The notes: generated from the letters alone by a model not told the origin. Positions 1 through 8,585 are shown, counted from the first letter of the stretch. The stretch is 34,084 bases of DNA from Treponema sp. (GCA_017525605.1 JAFXSM010000015.1:1-34084); one strand, 5' to 3'. Made by a program: numbers and translations.

Positions 1-1
1 C

Positions 2-847
2 TTGCTTGATTTCGTCGTTCCCGGATTCGAAAAAACGGTGCTGACTCTTCTTGCGGAGAAAAAAATCATAGTCTGCTGCGTCGGTGACATTTTTCATGCG
101 GAGTCTCGCGCACGGGAGAGGTGGGCCGATGCTTACGAGGATTTCTGCGCGTATTACTACGACGGCGAGGAGCCTTCGCGTTTTTCGGAAAGCCGTGCGA
201 TGTATGAGGAAATGCGTGAGAATCTTTCGCTTCTTGAAATCATCCTTTTTCTCAAGAAATGCTTTCCTGAAAATTTCCATGTCCTGAAGGGAAATCACGA
301 GAACATAAAAAATGCGACATATTCGCCAGAAATCAATATGGATTTCGGGAATAGAGGGTTCAGGAAATTCTGCGAGGAAGGAAATATGTGCTGCGAATTC
401 ATAAAAATCTTCTACGACGATATTGTTCTTCACAGCATAAGCGGCTTTGAGAGTATGCTTCCGATATGCGCGTTGTTCAAGAACTGCGTGGTGAGTCATG
501 CCGAGCCGAGCCGCGTTTTTTCTCGGAGAGAAATCGTTGACGGCCTGAACAGCGACGAGGTCGTTTTCGGTTTGACGTGGACGGCAAATGATACCGTCAT
601 GGAGCAGACTGTTGACGGAACGATGAAGAGCCTTTACAAAGGTCGAATCCTGAAAGTCTTTTCCAATCCGCTTAAGAATTCAGTTTGGATAGGCGGGCAC
701 AGGCCTGTTCTTGATGTTTATCTTACTCGGCAGAACGGGCGTTTCATTCAGATTCATAATCCTGACTGCGAATATGTTTCGCTGGTTCTTCCAGGAAAAA
801 AATTCAATCCTGATTCGGATATTTATGATGTAAGTCCGAACCGGTAG
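2..847 (+). CDS. Calcineurin-like (PPP-type) metallophosphoesterase, 5' end truncated by the window edge
   Basis: Probable protein phosphatase or related phosphoesterase. Visible metal-site motifs are GD (residues 28-29 of the visible part), GNHE (97-100), a metal histidine in SHAEPSR (H166) and GGHRP (H233), in the order and spacing of PPP-family Ser/Thr phosphatases. The first motif, DxH, is absent and should lie upstream, so the TTG at position 2 is almost certainly internal and the gene continues to the left. The usual VDRG after GD is not conserved (GDIFHAE), so it is an atypical member and the substrate could be a protein or another phosphoester. The gene ends 72 bp before a Ser/Thr kinase on the same strand, which makes an opposing kinase/phosphatase pair plausible. 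The family call rests on motifs; the role is inference. Confidence 0.8.
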   Translation: MLDFVVPGFEKTVLTLLAEKKIIVCCVGDIFHAESRARERWADAYEDFCAYYYDGEEPSRFSESRAMYEEMRENLSLLEIILFLKKCFPENFHVLKGNHENIKNATYSPEINMDFGNRGFRKFCEEGNMCCEFIKIFYDDIVLHSISGFESMLPICALFKNCVVSHAEPSRVFSRREIVDGLNSDEVVFGLTWTANDTVMEQTVDGTMKSLYKGRILKVFSNPLKNSVWIGGHRPVLDVYLTRQNGRFIQIHNPDCEYVSLVLPGKKFNPDSDIYDVSPNR

Positions 848-919
848 TTCAATAAAAAAGTAGCGCATAACAAAAAAGGAAAACGAAAATCAAAAATCGA
901 TTGATTATGGAGAAAAAAA

Positions 920-3046
920 ATGGCAAACAATGATGAAACAGTGGCAGCTTCAACTCCACCGAAAAGAAATGTAAAACCAGCTTCTTCGCCTGCAAAGACT
1001 GTTGCAGCCACAAAACCTGCGGTTGCAAGACCTCAGGCTCGTCCTGCCGCAACTGTCGCGGCTGCCCCAGCTCGTCCTGTAGCGCGTCCGGTTGCTCGTC
1101 CTGCCGCATCCGCGTCTGCGACTGTCGCCGCCAAGCCGAGACCTATGGCAGCCGCTTCTGCAACTGTCGCCAGCACGGCTTCTGCCGCAAAAGTTTCTCC
1201 TTCGACCGAGAGAAAAGTCAGAAAAATCGGAAAGTATGAGGTGATAAAAAAGCTTGCGCAGGGCGGAATGGGTGCCGTTTATATCGGATTCGACCCGGAT
1301 TTGCAGCAGAAGGTCATAATCAAAAAGCAGATTCTCAAGGACAACAGGAATGCGGAGGAGAGGTTCAAGCAGGAAGCGAAGATTCTCCGAGACCTTCAAA
1401 GCCCGAACATCGTCAACACATACGAGTATTTCAAAATCGGGAAGAGCAGCTACTTTGTTGAGGAGCTGATTGACGGTTCTTCGCTCGATTCCCTTTTGGA
1501 AAAGTACAAGAAGTCGCGCGCTGCCGAAGTGAACGACAACCCTGCTTCCGATTGGGCGAAAGAGGGACCGCTCGGAACTGCGCTTCCGCTCTACATTTTC
1601 CGCGAGGCGTGCTACGGATTGCAGTTCGCGCACGCAAACGGAATCGTCCACAGGGATATCAAGCCGGGAAACCTTCTGATTTCGAAAGACGGAAGAATCA
1701 AGCTCACGGATTTCGGAATCGCCGCGAACGACAAAATGGAAGACACTTCGATTGATTCGGAGGACATGGACGTTGATGAGCAGCAGAACGACAACGGCGA
1801 CAATCTTACAGTTGCCGGCGCGATTCTCGGAACTCCTGCGTATATGTCGCCTGAGCAGGCAGTGGATTCGAGCGAGGTTGACGAGAAGGCCGACGTGTTC
1901 TCTATGGGCGTGATGCTTTACGAGATGCTCACTGGCGAGAAGCCGTTCGACCTTCCTATCGATTTGAATACTCTCAAGCCGAACGAAGCCGTGATGACTG
2001 CAATCAAGAAGGGGAAATTCAAGAACGACCCGAAAAAGCTCAATCCTTCGATTCCGCGCGGAATTCTTTCGATGATAAAGTCGATGCTCAAGTTCAAAGC
2101 GTCAAGCCGCTGCTCGATTTCCGACGTGATAAAAGTTTTGGACAAATACCTTTCGCGTTGTGAAATCGACAAACTCGAAAAAGAGCTTGAGGCTTCCGTG
2201 AAGGCATTCGACAGGAACGAGCATCACAGAATCGTATTCTTCAAGCAGAAGCTCCCGATTGCGCTCATCGTAGTCAGCTCCATTCTTGCGGCTGTCCTTA
2301 TCGGTGGCGGTGCGTATTTTGCTATTCAGAAGAGAAATCAGGAATATGTGACGAACAAGCTCGCATACAAGAGCAATGTGGCTTTCAGACCTGTCAACAT
2401 CATAATGAAGACGCCGAAGGAAGATGCCAATGTTGCCGGTGTCAACTTTCCGATTATCGCCTACTTCTACAAAGACGATAAGGCAAACCCTAGCGATGTC
2501 CTTTGCAATGGAGATCCTAATGTTGACGATGTTTCTGATACTTCTGTTGAATTTGCCCTCATGGACGAATCTGCATTGACTGACGCGCAGAAAAAATCGA
2601 AATTCCACTACTATTCTTCGAGCCTGTTCTATGCAAAAGCCGGAAATTACAGGGTCAAGCTCGTGTTCGGTTCGTATATAATATGGAAGACGATAAAAAT
2701 CGAACTTGGCGAGGACAAAAAGAAAAATGCCGAGCCTGAGAAGATTTGGATTGAAGACCTTGCGCTTAAATTCAGCGAGATGCAGAAAAACAAGGAGATA
2801 ACGCTCATCGTGAACGTCGTCGATGTTAAGACGGATAAGCCTGTGAAAAATCCTGTCATAACAATCGAAAATCCGAACAAAAAGTATGTTCCGCTCAAGG
2901 ATTTGACCCAGAAGGAGAAAAAACAGCTTACAATCTGGAGAGTCAGGGCGACCGCTGACGGATATTCAAGCAGCGAATTCTCGATAAAGCCTGACTGGTA
3001 TCAGGACAAGCTCCTCGTGAACATCGGTCTTGAGTCGCTGAGGTAG
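920..3046 (+). CDS. Transmembrane Hanks-type Ser/Thr protein kinase with Ala/Pro-rich N-terminus
   Basis: Membrane-anchored Ser/Thr kinase. Residues 1-100 are a low-complexity Ala/Pro/Thr tail. The kinase domain spans about 105-412: glycine loop AQGGMGAV (113-120), ATP lysine in VIIKK (135), alpha-C glutamate E152, HRDIKPGN (244-251), DFG (264-266), SPE (310-312) and DVFSMG (325-330). All catalytic residues are present, so it should be active. The activation segment carries an acidic insert (272-294). One membrane helix at about 445-469 is followed by a 240-residue beta-rich C-terminal part, probably extracytoplasmic, with no PASTA repeats that I can see. The ATG at 920 has GGAG at 909-912, seven bases upstream. 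The gene follows a phosphatase gene on the same strand and ends in a strong terminator. The N-terminal TVA motifs are discussed under findings. Substrates are unknown. Confidence 0.93.
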   Translation: MANNDETVAASTPPKRNVKPASSPAKTVAATKPAVARPQARPAATVAAAPARPVARPVARPAASASATVAAKPRPMAAASATVASTASAAKVSPSTERKVRKIGKYEVIKKLAQGGMGAVYIGFDPDLQQKVIIKKQILKDNRNAEERFKQEAKILRDLQSPNIVNTYEYFKIGKSSYFVEELIDGSSLDSLLEKYKKSRAAEVNDNPASDWAKEGPLGTALPLYIFREACYGLQFAHANGIVHRDIKPGNLLISKDGRIKLTDFGIAANDKMEDTSIDSEDMDVDEQQNDNGDNLTVAGAILGTPAYMSPEQAVDSSEVDEKADVFSMGVMLYEMLTGEKPFDLPIDLNTLKPNEAVMTAIKKGKFKNDPKKLNPSIPRGILSMIKSMLKFKASSRCSISDVIKVLDKYLSRCEIDKLEKELEASVKAFDRNEHHRIVFFKQKLPIALIVVSSILAAVLIGGGAYFAIQKRNQEYVTNKLAYKSNVAFRPVNIIMKTPKEDANVAGVNFPIIAYFYKDDKANPSDVLCNGDPNVDDVSDTSVEFALMDESALTDAQKKSKFHYYSSSLFYAKAGNYRVKLVFGSYIIWKTIKIELGEDKKKNAEPEKIWIEDLALKFSEMQKNKEITLIVNVVDVKTDKPVKNPVITIENPNKKYVPLKDLTQKEKKQLTIWRVRATADGYSSSEFSIKPDWYQDKLLVNIGLESLR

Positions 3047-3070
3047 AAAGAACAGGACTGTTTTGTTGGA

Positions 3071-3110
3071 AACCGCAGATTTTTCGCTTTTTCGGAATCT
3101 GCGGTTTTTT
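3071..3110 (+). terminator. Rho-independent terminator after the kinase gene
   Basis: The arms 3071-3081 and 3096-3106 form a perfect 11-bp stem with a 14-nt loop, followed by a T run to 3110. It lies 24 bp after the kinase stop and upstream of the lon promoter, so it separates the two units and argues against the longer lon reading frame that begins at 3063, inside this hairpin region. Confidence 0.9.
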
Positions 3111-3111
3111 C

Positions 3112-3140
3112 TTGCCGTCGAAATCTCCTTTTGTTATATT
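3112..3140 (+). promoter_or_regulatory. Predicted lon promoter, leaderless geometry
   Basis: TTGCCG (3112-3117), a 17-bp spacer and TATATT (3135-3140) with a TGT extended -10 just upstream. The ATG of lon begins at 3147, six bases after the -10, where transcription would be expected to start. No Shine-Dalgarno sequence lies between the -10 and the ATG. Confidence 0.65.
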
Positions 3141-3146
3141 GAACCT

Positions 3147-5972
3147 ATGACTGATAACGAAAATATTGAAAACGAAGAAAATATTGAGAACATTGAGAAT
3201 GTTGAAAATGCAGAGAATGCAGAAAATGCAGTCAATGCTGATAATAATGAAAATCTTGATGCAAATGAAAATAAATCAGCTGATGCCGAAAATGTCTCAA
3301 TCGATTCTGATGAAAAATCCAATGATGAAAAAAGCGATGAGCTGCCGGACGGGGAATCCGAGGAAATCCTTCCTGACCCGATGAATCTTCCGAAAGGGAA
3401 AAAGCTTTTCGAAATAAAAATATCCAGAAACAAGAATTCCGACGACGACGATGGAAAAGATGGCGAGACCGACAAGAAATTCCAGCAGAAGATAGCGAAG
3501 GCTCTGACTTCTTCATTGACATCCGCATTGAACAATGCGCTGATGAGCCTTGATGATTTCATGCCTTCTCGTCTTTTCATCATGCCTCTTGCAGGGCATC
3601 CGATTTTCCCTGGAATCTACGCGCCGATGGTAATCAATTCGCCGGAAGACACGATTCTCGTAGAAAAGGCAATGACCGAGGGGGACGGGTTCATCGGTTT
3701 CGTCCTCACAAAGAACGAGGAAGAAATCCCTTCGATGTCGGATTTGTACAGAATCGGTACTGTCGCGAAAATCCTTCGAAAAGTGAATCTGCCAGACGGA
3801 AGCATCAACATTTTTGTTTCCACGATTAAGCGTTTCCGAATAACACGCACTTTGTCGGCTAATCCGCCGTTGTGCGCGTCCGTCGAATATCTTGAGGACG
3901 AGGAAACCGACACTTTCGAGGTCAAGGCTTTGACACGGGCTGTCGTCAGCGAGATGAAGGAAATCAGCGAGCACAATCCGCTTTTCACCGAGGACATCAG
4001 GCTCAACATGGTCAACATGGAAAATCCGGGACGCATTTCGGATTTCGTTGCCACTGTCCTGAACGGCGAGCGCGAGGAGCAGCAGAAGATTCTTGAGGAA
4101 ACGAGCGTCAGGAAGAGAATGGAGAAAGTCCTTGTCGTAATCAAGAAAGACCAGGATTTGATAAACATTCAGAGAAAGATTCAGGAAGAGCTCAAGGACA
4201 ATTTCGAGAAGAACCAGCGCGAGCATTTCCTCAGGCAGGAACTGAAGATGATTCAGGACGAGCTTGGAGGAGAGGACGGAAGCGACTATCAGAAATTCAA
4301 GTCGAAGATTGAATCTTTCGGTTTTGAGGGCGAGATAAAAGAGACTCTCGAAACGGAGCTTGAGAAATTCAAGATAATGGATCCGAATGCGTCCGAGTAT
4401 TTCATGGAGCGCAATTACCTTGAGCTTGTCGTTTCCCTGCCGTGGAAAGATTCGGAGGCCGAGAATTTCGACATAATCAAGGCGCACAAAGTCCTCGAAA
4501 AAGACCATTACGGACTTGATGACGTGAAAAAGCGAATCCTTGAGTATCTTTCGGTGCGCCGTCTGAAAAAAGACAACAAAGGCTCGATAATGATTCTCGT
4601 CGGACCTCCGGGTGTCGGAAAAACTTCAATCGGACACTCGATTGCGGAGGCGATGAACAAGCCGTTCTACAGGTTCAGCGTCGGCGGAATGCGCGATGAG
4701 GCTGAAATCAAAGGCCACAGAAGGACTTACATCGGTGCGCTCCCAGGAAAGATTTTGCAGGGACTCAAAATCACGAAATCGAAGTCGCCTGTCTTCATGA
4801 TTGACGAAATCGACAAGATGGGAGCGAGCTATTCGGGCGGCGACCCGGCTTCCGCGCTTCTTGAGGTTCTTGACCCTGAGCAGAACACGAATTTCAGGGA
4901 CACATATCTCGACCTCCCGTTCGATGTCTCTAACGTGTTCTTCATTCTGACTGCGAATTCTCTCGATACGATTCCGGGACCTCTTCTCGACAGGGCTGAA
5001 ATCATCAGCCTTTCAGGTTATATCGATCAGGAGAAGATGGAAATCGCGAAAAAATATCTGATTCCGAAATCCCTTGAGAAAAACGGATTGTCGCGCAATC
5101 AGGTGAAATACACGAAAGATGCGCTTTTCAAGATTGCGGAGGAATATGCGCGTGAATCCGGCGTAAGGCATTTTGAGAAGTGCGTTGACAAGATTCACAG
5201 GAAACTCGTCCTTGAGAACCTGACTGGAATCCCTGCCGACATAAAGAAGCTTTCCGATGCGAAAATAGTTGAGTCGGAAGGTGACAGCGTTGAGGCACTG
5301 AAAAAGAAGACATTCACAATCGAAGCTTCTGATTTGGAAAAATATTTGGGCAAACCGATTTTCGATGAAAGCGAAATCAAGGTTGCCGACGTTCCTGGAA
5401 CAGCAATCGGTCTTGCCTGGTCAACTGTCGGAGGCGACACTCTCAAACTGGAGGCAGTTTCGTTCCCTTCACAGAACGGCGGTCTTCAGTTCACGGGACA
5501 AATCGGCGACGTAATGAACGAATCCGCATCTATCGCGCTGAACTGGGTGCGCCGCTATTCAATCGAGCACAATATCAAGCCGAGCGAATGGTTCGACCAC
5601 AACGCGATTCACCTGCACATTCCTGAGGGCGCGACTCCGAAGGACGGCCCTAGCGCGGGAATCACGATGGCGACGACGTTCATGTCGCTCATCACCGGGC
5701 GAATAATCAAGCCTCACGTCGCGATGACTGGCGAGCTGGATTTGACCGGAAAAGTCATGCCGATTGGAGGCCTTCGCGAGAAAACTGTGGCGGCAAAGAG
5801 AAACGGAATCAAGACGATTTACATTCCGTCCGGCAACGTCCGCGATTTGGACGAAATTCCTGACATCGTGAAAAGCGGAATAAAGTTCGTCCCAGTTTCC
5901 GACGCTATGGAAGTCATGCGCACGGTTTTCCAGCCAGAAGCCAAGAAAGTTGAGGAAGGATATGGCTTCTAA
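3147..5972 (+). CDS. lon: ATP-dependent protease Lon with acidic Asn/Glu-rich N-terminal extension
   Basis: Cytoplasmic AAA+ serine protease that degrades misfolded and regulatory proteins. About 941 residues from the ATG at 3147. Residues 1-115 are a Glu/Asn/Asp-rich tail with EN-type repeats; the LON substrate-binding domain follows from about residue 138 (FIMPLAGHPIFPGIYAP); then the AAA+ module with Walker A GPPGVGKT (486-493) and Walker B MIDEIDK; then the protease domain with catalytic Ser836 (DGPSAG) and Lys879 (GGLREK). The Ser-Lys spacing of 43 residues equals that of E. coli Lon (S679/K722). The extension makes it about 150 residues longer than the E. coli enzyme. This start was chosen because it follows a terminator and a good promoter; an upstream in-frame TTG at 3063 overlaps that terminator. 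The methyltransferase gene follows after 27 bp, probably co-transcribed. Confidence 0.97.
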   Translation: MTDNENIENEENIENIENVENAENAENAVNADNNENLDANENKSADAENVSIDSDEKSNDEKSDELPDGESEEILPDPMNLPKGKKLFEIKISRNKNSDDDDGKDGETDKKFQQKIAKALTSSLTSALNNALMSLDDFMPSRLFIMPLAGHPIFPGIYAPMVINSPEDTILVEKAMTEGDGFIGFVLTKNEEEIPSMSDLYRIGTVAKILRKVNLPDGSINIFVSTIKRFRITRTLSANPPLCASVEYLEDEETDTFEVKALTRAVVSEMKEISEHNPLFTEDIRLNMVNMENPGRISDFVATVLNGEREEQQKILEETSVRKRMEKVLVVIKKDQDLINIQRKIQEELKDNFEKNQREHFLRQELKMIQDELGGEDGSDYQKFKSKIESFGFEGEIKETLETELEKFKIMDPNASEYFMERNYLELVVSLPWKDSEAENFDIIKAHKVLEKDHYGLDDVKKRILEYLSVRRLKKDNKGSIMILVGPPGVGKTSIGHSIAEAMNKPFYRFSVGGMRDEAEIKGHRRTYIGALPGKILQGLKITKSKSPVFMIDEIDKMGASYSGGDPASALLEVLDPEQNTNFRDTYLDLPFDVSNVFFILTANSLDTIPGPLLDRAEIISLSGYIDQEKMEIAKKYLIPKSLEKNGLSRNQVKYTKDALFKIAEEYARESGVRHFEKCVDKIHRKLVLENLTGIPADIKKLSDAKIVESEGDSVEALKKKTFTIEASDLEKYLGKPIFDESEIKVADVPGTAIGLAWSTVGGDTLKLEAVSFPSQNGGLQFTGQIGDVMNESASIALNWVRRYSIEHNIKPSEWFDHNAIHLHIPEGATPKDGPSAGITMATTFMSLITGRIIKPHVAMTGELDLTGKVMPIGGLREKTVAAKRNGIKTIYIPSGNVRDLDEIPDIVKSGIKFVPVSDAMEVMRTVFQPEAKKVEEGYGF

Positions 5973-5999
5973 TTTATAGCCATTGAAGTTGGAGTTTTT

Positions 6000-7262
6000 A
6001 TGATACCTAGAATTTTTTTGAACCCGAAAGAAGAAAACGAGCTGAAACAAGGTTTTCCGTGGGTTTTTGACAACGAAATCGAATCTGTGAAATTCGAGCA
6101 TAGCGACGGAAGCGGAATTAAGACAGTGCCGCTGAACGATGCTTCTCTTGATGAGCAGGTGAAGGACGGAAGCGTCGTCGAAGTTTTTGCACATGCAGGT
6201 GCGTTTCTCGGCACCGGTGTCATCAACAGAAAGTCGAAAATCACGGTTCGCATTATCGGAACGGAGCACGCCGACAAAATCCTTGCCGACACATATTCAT
6301 TCTACGAAGCGAAAATTCAGGACGCTTACGATTTGAGGAAGCTTCATTATTCGATAAAAGATTCGTACCGCCTTGTCTACGGCGAGTCTGATTTTATCCC
6401 GGGTCTTATTGTCGAGCGTTATGTGGACACAAAGAAAAATGTCTATCTTGTCGTTCAGTTCTCGACGCTCTCGTGCGAGGTTTTCCGAAAGGAAATTCTT
6501 GCCGCACTTCGAAAAATCATCAAGCCGTATGGAATTTTCGAAAAATCAGATGCTCCTACGCGCGAAAAAGAGGGGCTTTCTCTCAGGACTTGCTGGGAAG
6601 GCGAAGTGCGCGACGAGAAAATCGTCATACGCGAGAATGATGTTCTTATCGAAGTCGATATTGCGAACGGGCAGAAGACCGGATATTTCCTTGACCAGAA
6701 GGACAACAGGAAGTACGTTTCTGCATTCTGCAACGGAAAGCGCGTCCTCGATACGTTCACGCACACTGGTGCTTTCGGCCTGAATGCTGTGAACGGCGGC
6801 GCGAAAGAAGTCATTTCGGTTGACATTTCGCAGGACGCAGTTGACCTTGTGAACAAGAACATCGAGCTGAATCATGCCGAGAAAAAGATGAGCGCGGTCT
6901 GCGCTGACGTTTTCGCGCTTCTGAAAAAATATGAGGAGAGCGGAGAAAAATTCGACGTAATAATCCTTGACCCGCCGGCGTTCACGAAGTCCGCGAAGAA
7001 CATCGAGAAGGCTTACGGCGGCTACAAGGAAATCAATCTGCGCGCGATGCGTCTTTTGAATCCGAACGGAATCCTCGTCACTTGTTCTTGCTCGTACTTC
7101 TTCGATTCCGCTCATTTCTACGGAATGCTGATGAAAGCCGCTGAGGATTCCAAAAAGCGTGTTCAGATAATCGCAAAATTCGGTGCTGGCCCTGACCATC
7201 CGGTTCTTGTCGGTTATCCGAAATCTGAATATCTGAAATGTGCGGTGTGCCGTGTCGTATAA
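6000..7262 (+). CDS. Class I SAM-dependent rRNA methyltransferase, RlmI-like
   Basis: Predicted 23S rRNA (cytosine-5) methyltransferase, 420 residues, close to E. coli RlmI (396). The N-terminus (FLNPKEENELKQGFPWVFDNEI) matches the PUA RNA-binding domain of this family. The C-terminal half is a Rossmann methyltransferase: SAM-binding VLDTFTHTGAFGLNAV, an acidic strand end (ISVDIS) and the catalytic-region motif ILDPPAFTKS, followed by VTCSCSYFF. The ATG at 6000 has GGAG at 5991-5994, spacing 5. It lies 27 bp after lon with no terminator between, and its 3' end overlaps miaA, suggesting a lon-methyltransferase-miaA transcript. The family is clear; the exact methylated base (C1962 in E. coli RlmI) is transferred by analogy. 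Confidence 0.9.
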   Translation: MIPRIFLNPKEENELKQGFPWVFDNEIESVKFEHSDGSGIKTVPLNDASLDEQVKDGSVVEVFAHAGAFLGTGVINRKSKITVRIIGTEHADKILADTYSFYEAKIQDAYDLRKLHYSIKDSYRLVYGESDFIPGLIVERYVDTKKNVYLVVQFSTLSCEVFRKEILAALRKIIKPYGIFEKSDAPTREKEGLSLRTCWEGEVRDEKIVIRENDVLIEVDIANGQKTGYFLDQKDNRKYVSAFCNGKRVLDTFTHTGAFGLNAVNGGAKEVISVDISQDAVDLVNKNIELNHAEKKMSAVCADVFALLKKYEESGEKFDVIILDPPAFTKSAKNIEKAYGGYKEINLRAMRLLNPNGILVTCSCSYFFDSAHFYGMLMKAAEDSKKRVQIIAKFGAGPDHPVLVGYPKSEYLKCAVCRVV

Positions 7263-8229
7263 TTGTGTTTTCGTAATCGGACCAACTGCGGTCGGAAAAA
7301 CCGCAATCGGTGTCCGTCTTGCCGACAAATTCAACGGCGAAATCATCAGCGCGGACTCAAGGCAGGTGTACAAAGGGCTGGACATCGGCACAGGAAAGGA
7401 TTTGGCCGACTACGACTTTGTCGGTTCTGACGGTCAGCAGAAGCATATCCCGTATCACATAATCGATGTCTGCGATTTGTCGAAAGAGTACAATCTTTTT
7501 GATTTCCAGACAGATTTCTACAATGCTTTTTCTGATATCACTTCTCGCGGAAAACTTCCAATCTGCGTCGGCGGAACAGGAATGTATGTCGATTCGATTC
7601 TCCGCCAGTACGACATGATAGAAGTCCCTGAGAATGAGTCTGAAAAAAAAGAGCTTGAGTCGAAATCTTACGACGAGCTGAAATCGATTCTGATTGCCGA
7701 AAAGAAAAAGCTCCACAACACGAGCGAATTCGGCGACAAAGAGCGGATTATAAAGGCGATTCAGATAAACAGGTTCACGAAGTCGGATGAATATGCACTT
7801 TTGAAAAAGAAAATGCAGGAAAGCCGACCGAAAATCGAGCCGCTTGTAATCTGCACGACGCTTGAGCGGAATCTCGTCCGTGAGCGGATTGCCGCACGAT
7901 TGAAAGCCCGCATTGACGAAGGGCTGGTCGAAGAGGTCGATTCCCTTCATAAATCTGGCTGGTCGTTTGAAAGGCTTGAGTCTCTCGGTCTTGAATACCG
8001 GTTTGTGAGCGAATATCTTCTCGGAAAATACGGCGAAGTGGGCAGTTCGGATGCAAAAGGCAAACTTTTCGAGCTTCTCAATCTTGCAATCGGACAGTTC
8101 GCAAAAAGACAGGAAACTTGGTTCCGAGGAATGGAAAAGAAAGGCGTTAAAATCAACTGGCTTCCGAAAGAGATGGACGTTGGCGTTCGTTTCAAAGCCG
8201 CCTGCGAATTGCTCGAAAATTCGAAATGA
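7240..8229 (+). CDS. miaA: tRNA dimethylallyltransferase MiaA
   Basis: Adds a dimethylallyl group to the N6 of A37 in tRNAs reading UNN codons. P-loop GPTAVGKT sits close to the N-terminus, followed by SADSRQVYKGLDIGTGK, the DxxD/IPYHIIDVCDL region, GGTGMYVDSIL and the C-terminal SLGLEYRF and TWFRGM motifs. Length of about 325-329 residues fits the family. The start is GTG: either 7240 (overlapping the upstream gene by 23 bp) or 7252 (11 bp overlap); neither has a convincing Shine-Dalgarno, so translation is probably coupled to the methyltransferase gene. A terminator follows at 8245. Confidence 0.96.
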   Translation: MRCAVSYNCVFVIGPTAVGKTAIGVRLADKFNGEIISADSRQVYKGLDIGTGKDLADYDFVGSDGQQKHIPYHIIDVCDLSKEYNLFDFQTDFYNAFSDITSRGKLPICVGGTGMYVDSILRQYDMIEVPENESEKKELESKSYDELKSILIAEKKKLHNTSEFGDKERIIKAIQINRFTKSDEYALLKKKMQESRPKIEPLVICTTLERNLVRERIAARLKARIDEGLVEEVDSLHKSGWSFERLESLGLEYRFVSEYLLGKYGEVGSSDAKGKLFELLNLAIGQFAKRQETWFRGMEKKGVKINWLPKEMDVGVRFKAACELLENSK

Positions 8230-8244
8230 CGATTTACAAAGAAA

Positions 8245-8280
8245 AAGACCTCGGATTTATTCCGGGGTCTTCGTATTTTT
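8245..8280. terminator. Bidirectional terminator between miaA and the small minus-strand gene
   Basis: Arms 8245-8255 and 8261-8271 form an 11-bp stem with one G-T wobble and a 5-nt loop, followed by a T-rich tract to 8280. On the minus strand the stem is also followed by a T-rich run, so it can serve both convergent genes. Confidence 0.85.
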
Positions 8281-8311
8281 AAATGAATATTTTGTTTTCG
8301 CGTTTGGATAA

Positions 8312-8524
8312 TTATGCTGTTACCGCATTTGCTTCCTGGACTTTTGTGATGTATCCAGTTCTGATACATGTGTCGAACAAAGCTTTGCTGAGATAGTCAG
8401 TAGTGACATCTTCGTAGCCATCTTTGTCCCGGACGATGCGCACAACATATCCGTCATCCAATTCACGAACTACTGTCATGTAGTCCGTGTTTTTGCCGAT
8501 GCTTTTCAATGTGTAAACTGCCAT
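8312..8524 (-). CDS. Small conserved-looking protein of unknown function (70 aa)
   Basis: Not recognised. A 70-residue soluble protein beginning MAVYTLKSIGKNTDY with no membrane segment, no cysteine pair and a mixed beta/alpha pattern. The ATG is preceded by GGAG eight bases upstream, good evidence that it is translated although it is short and isolated. It runs against both neighbours, miaA and tatD, and shares the miaA terminator. The region between its start and tatD contains two inverted repeats (8548-8565, 8570-8585), so expression of this gene, tatD, or both may be controlled there. Confidence 0.75.
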   Translation of the reverse strand: MAVYTLKSIGKNTDYMTVVRELDDGYVVRIVRDKDGYEDVTTDYLSKALFDTCIRTGYITKVQEANAVTA

Positions 8525-8547
8525 ATTTTTATCTCCATAAACTTTTT

Positions 8548-8585
8548 TATAGAATGTTTTCTATAATAATGTGTCCCCTAACACA
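8548..8585. repeat. Two adjacent inverted repeats in the divergent region upstream of tatD
   Basis: TATAGAA (8548-8554) and TTCTATA (8559-8565) form a perfect 7-bp inverted repeat with a 4-nt gap. TGTGT and ACACA form a second one at 8570-8585. The sequence TATAAT at 8562-8567 overlaps the first repeat and could be the plus-strand -10 for tatD, though I see no good -35. An operator role is inference. Confidence 0.4.

Noticed and set aside
3063..3146. 28-residue N-terminal extension of Lon from a TTG
   Set aside because: It would be translated across the kinase terminator, without a ribosome site, and upstream of the predicted lon promoter.
3513..4508. Long minus-strand open frame opposite lon (331 codons)
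   Set aside because: It mirrors the codon bias of lon, has no ribosome site or promoter, and its translation shows no domain. The same applies to open frames opposite the kinase (950-1651), methyltransferase (5559-7391), mfd (21701-22651), lepB (24222-25289) and secA (26982-28901).
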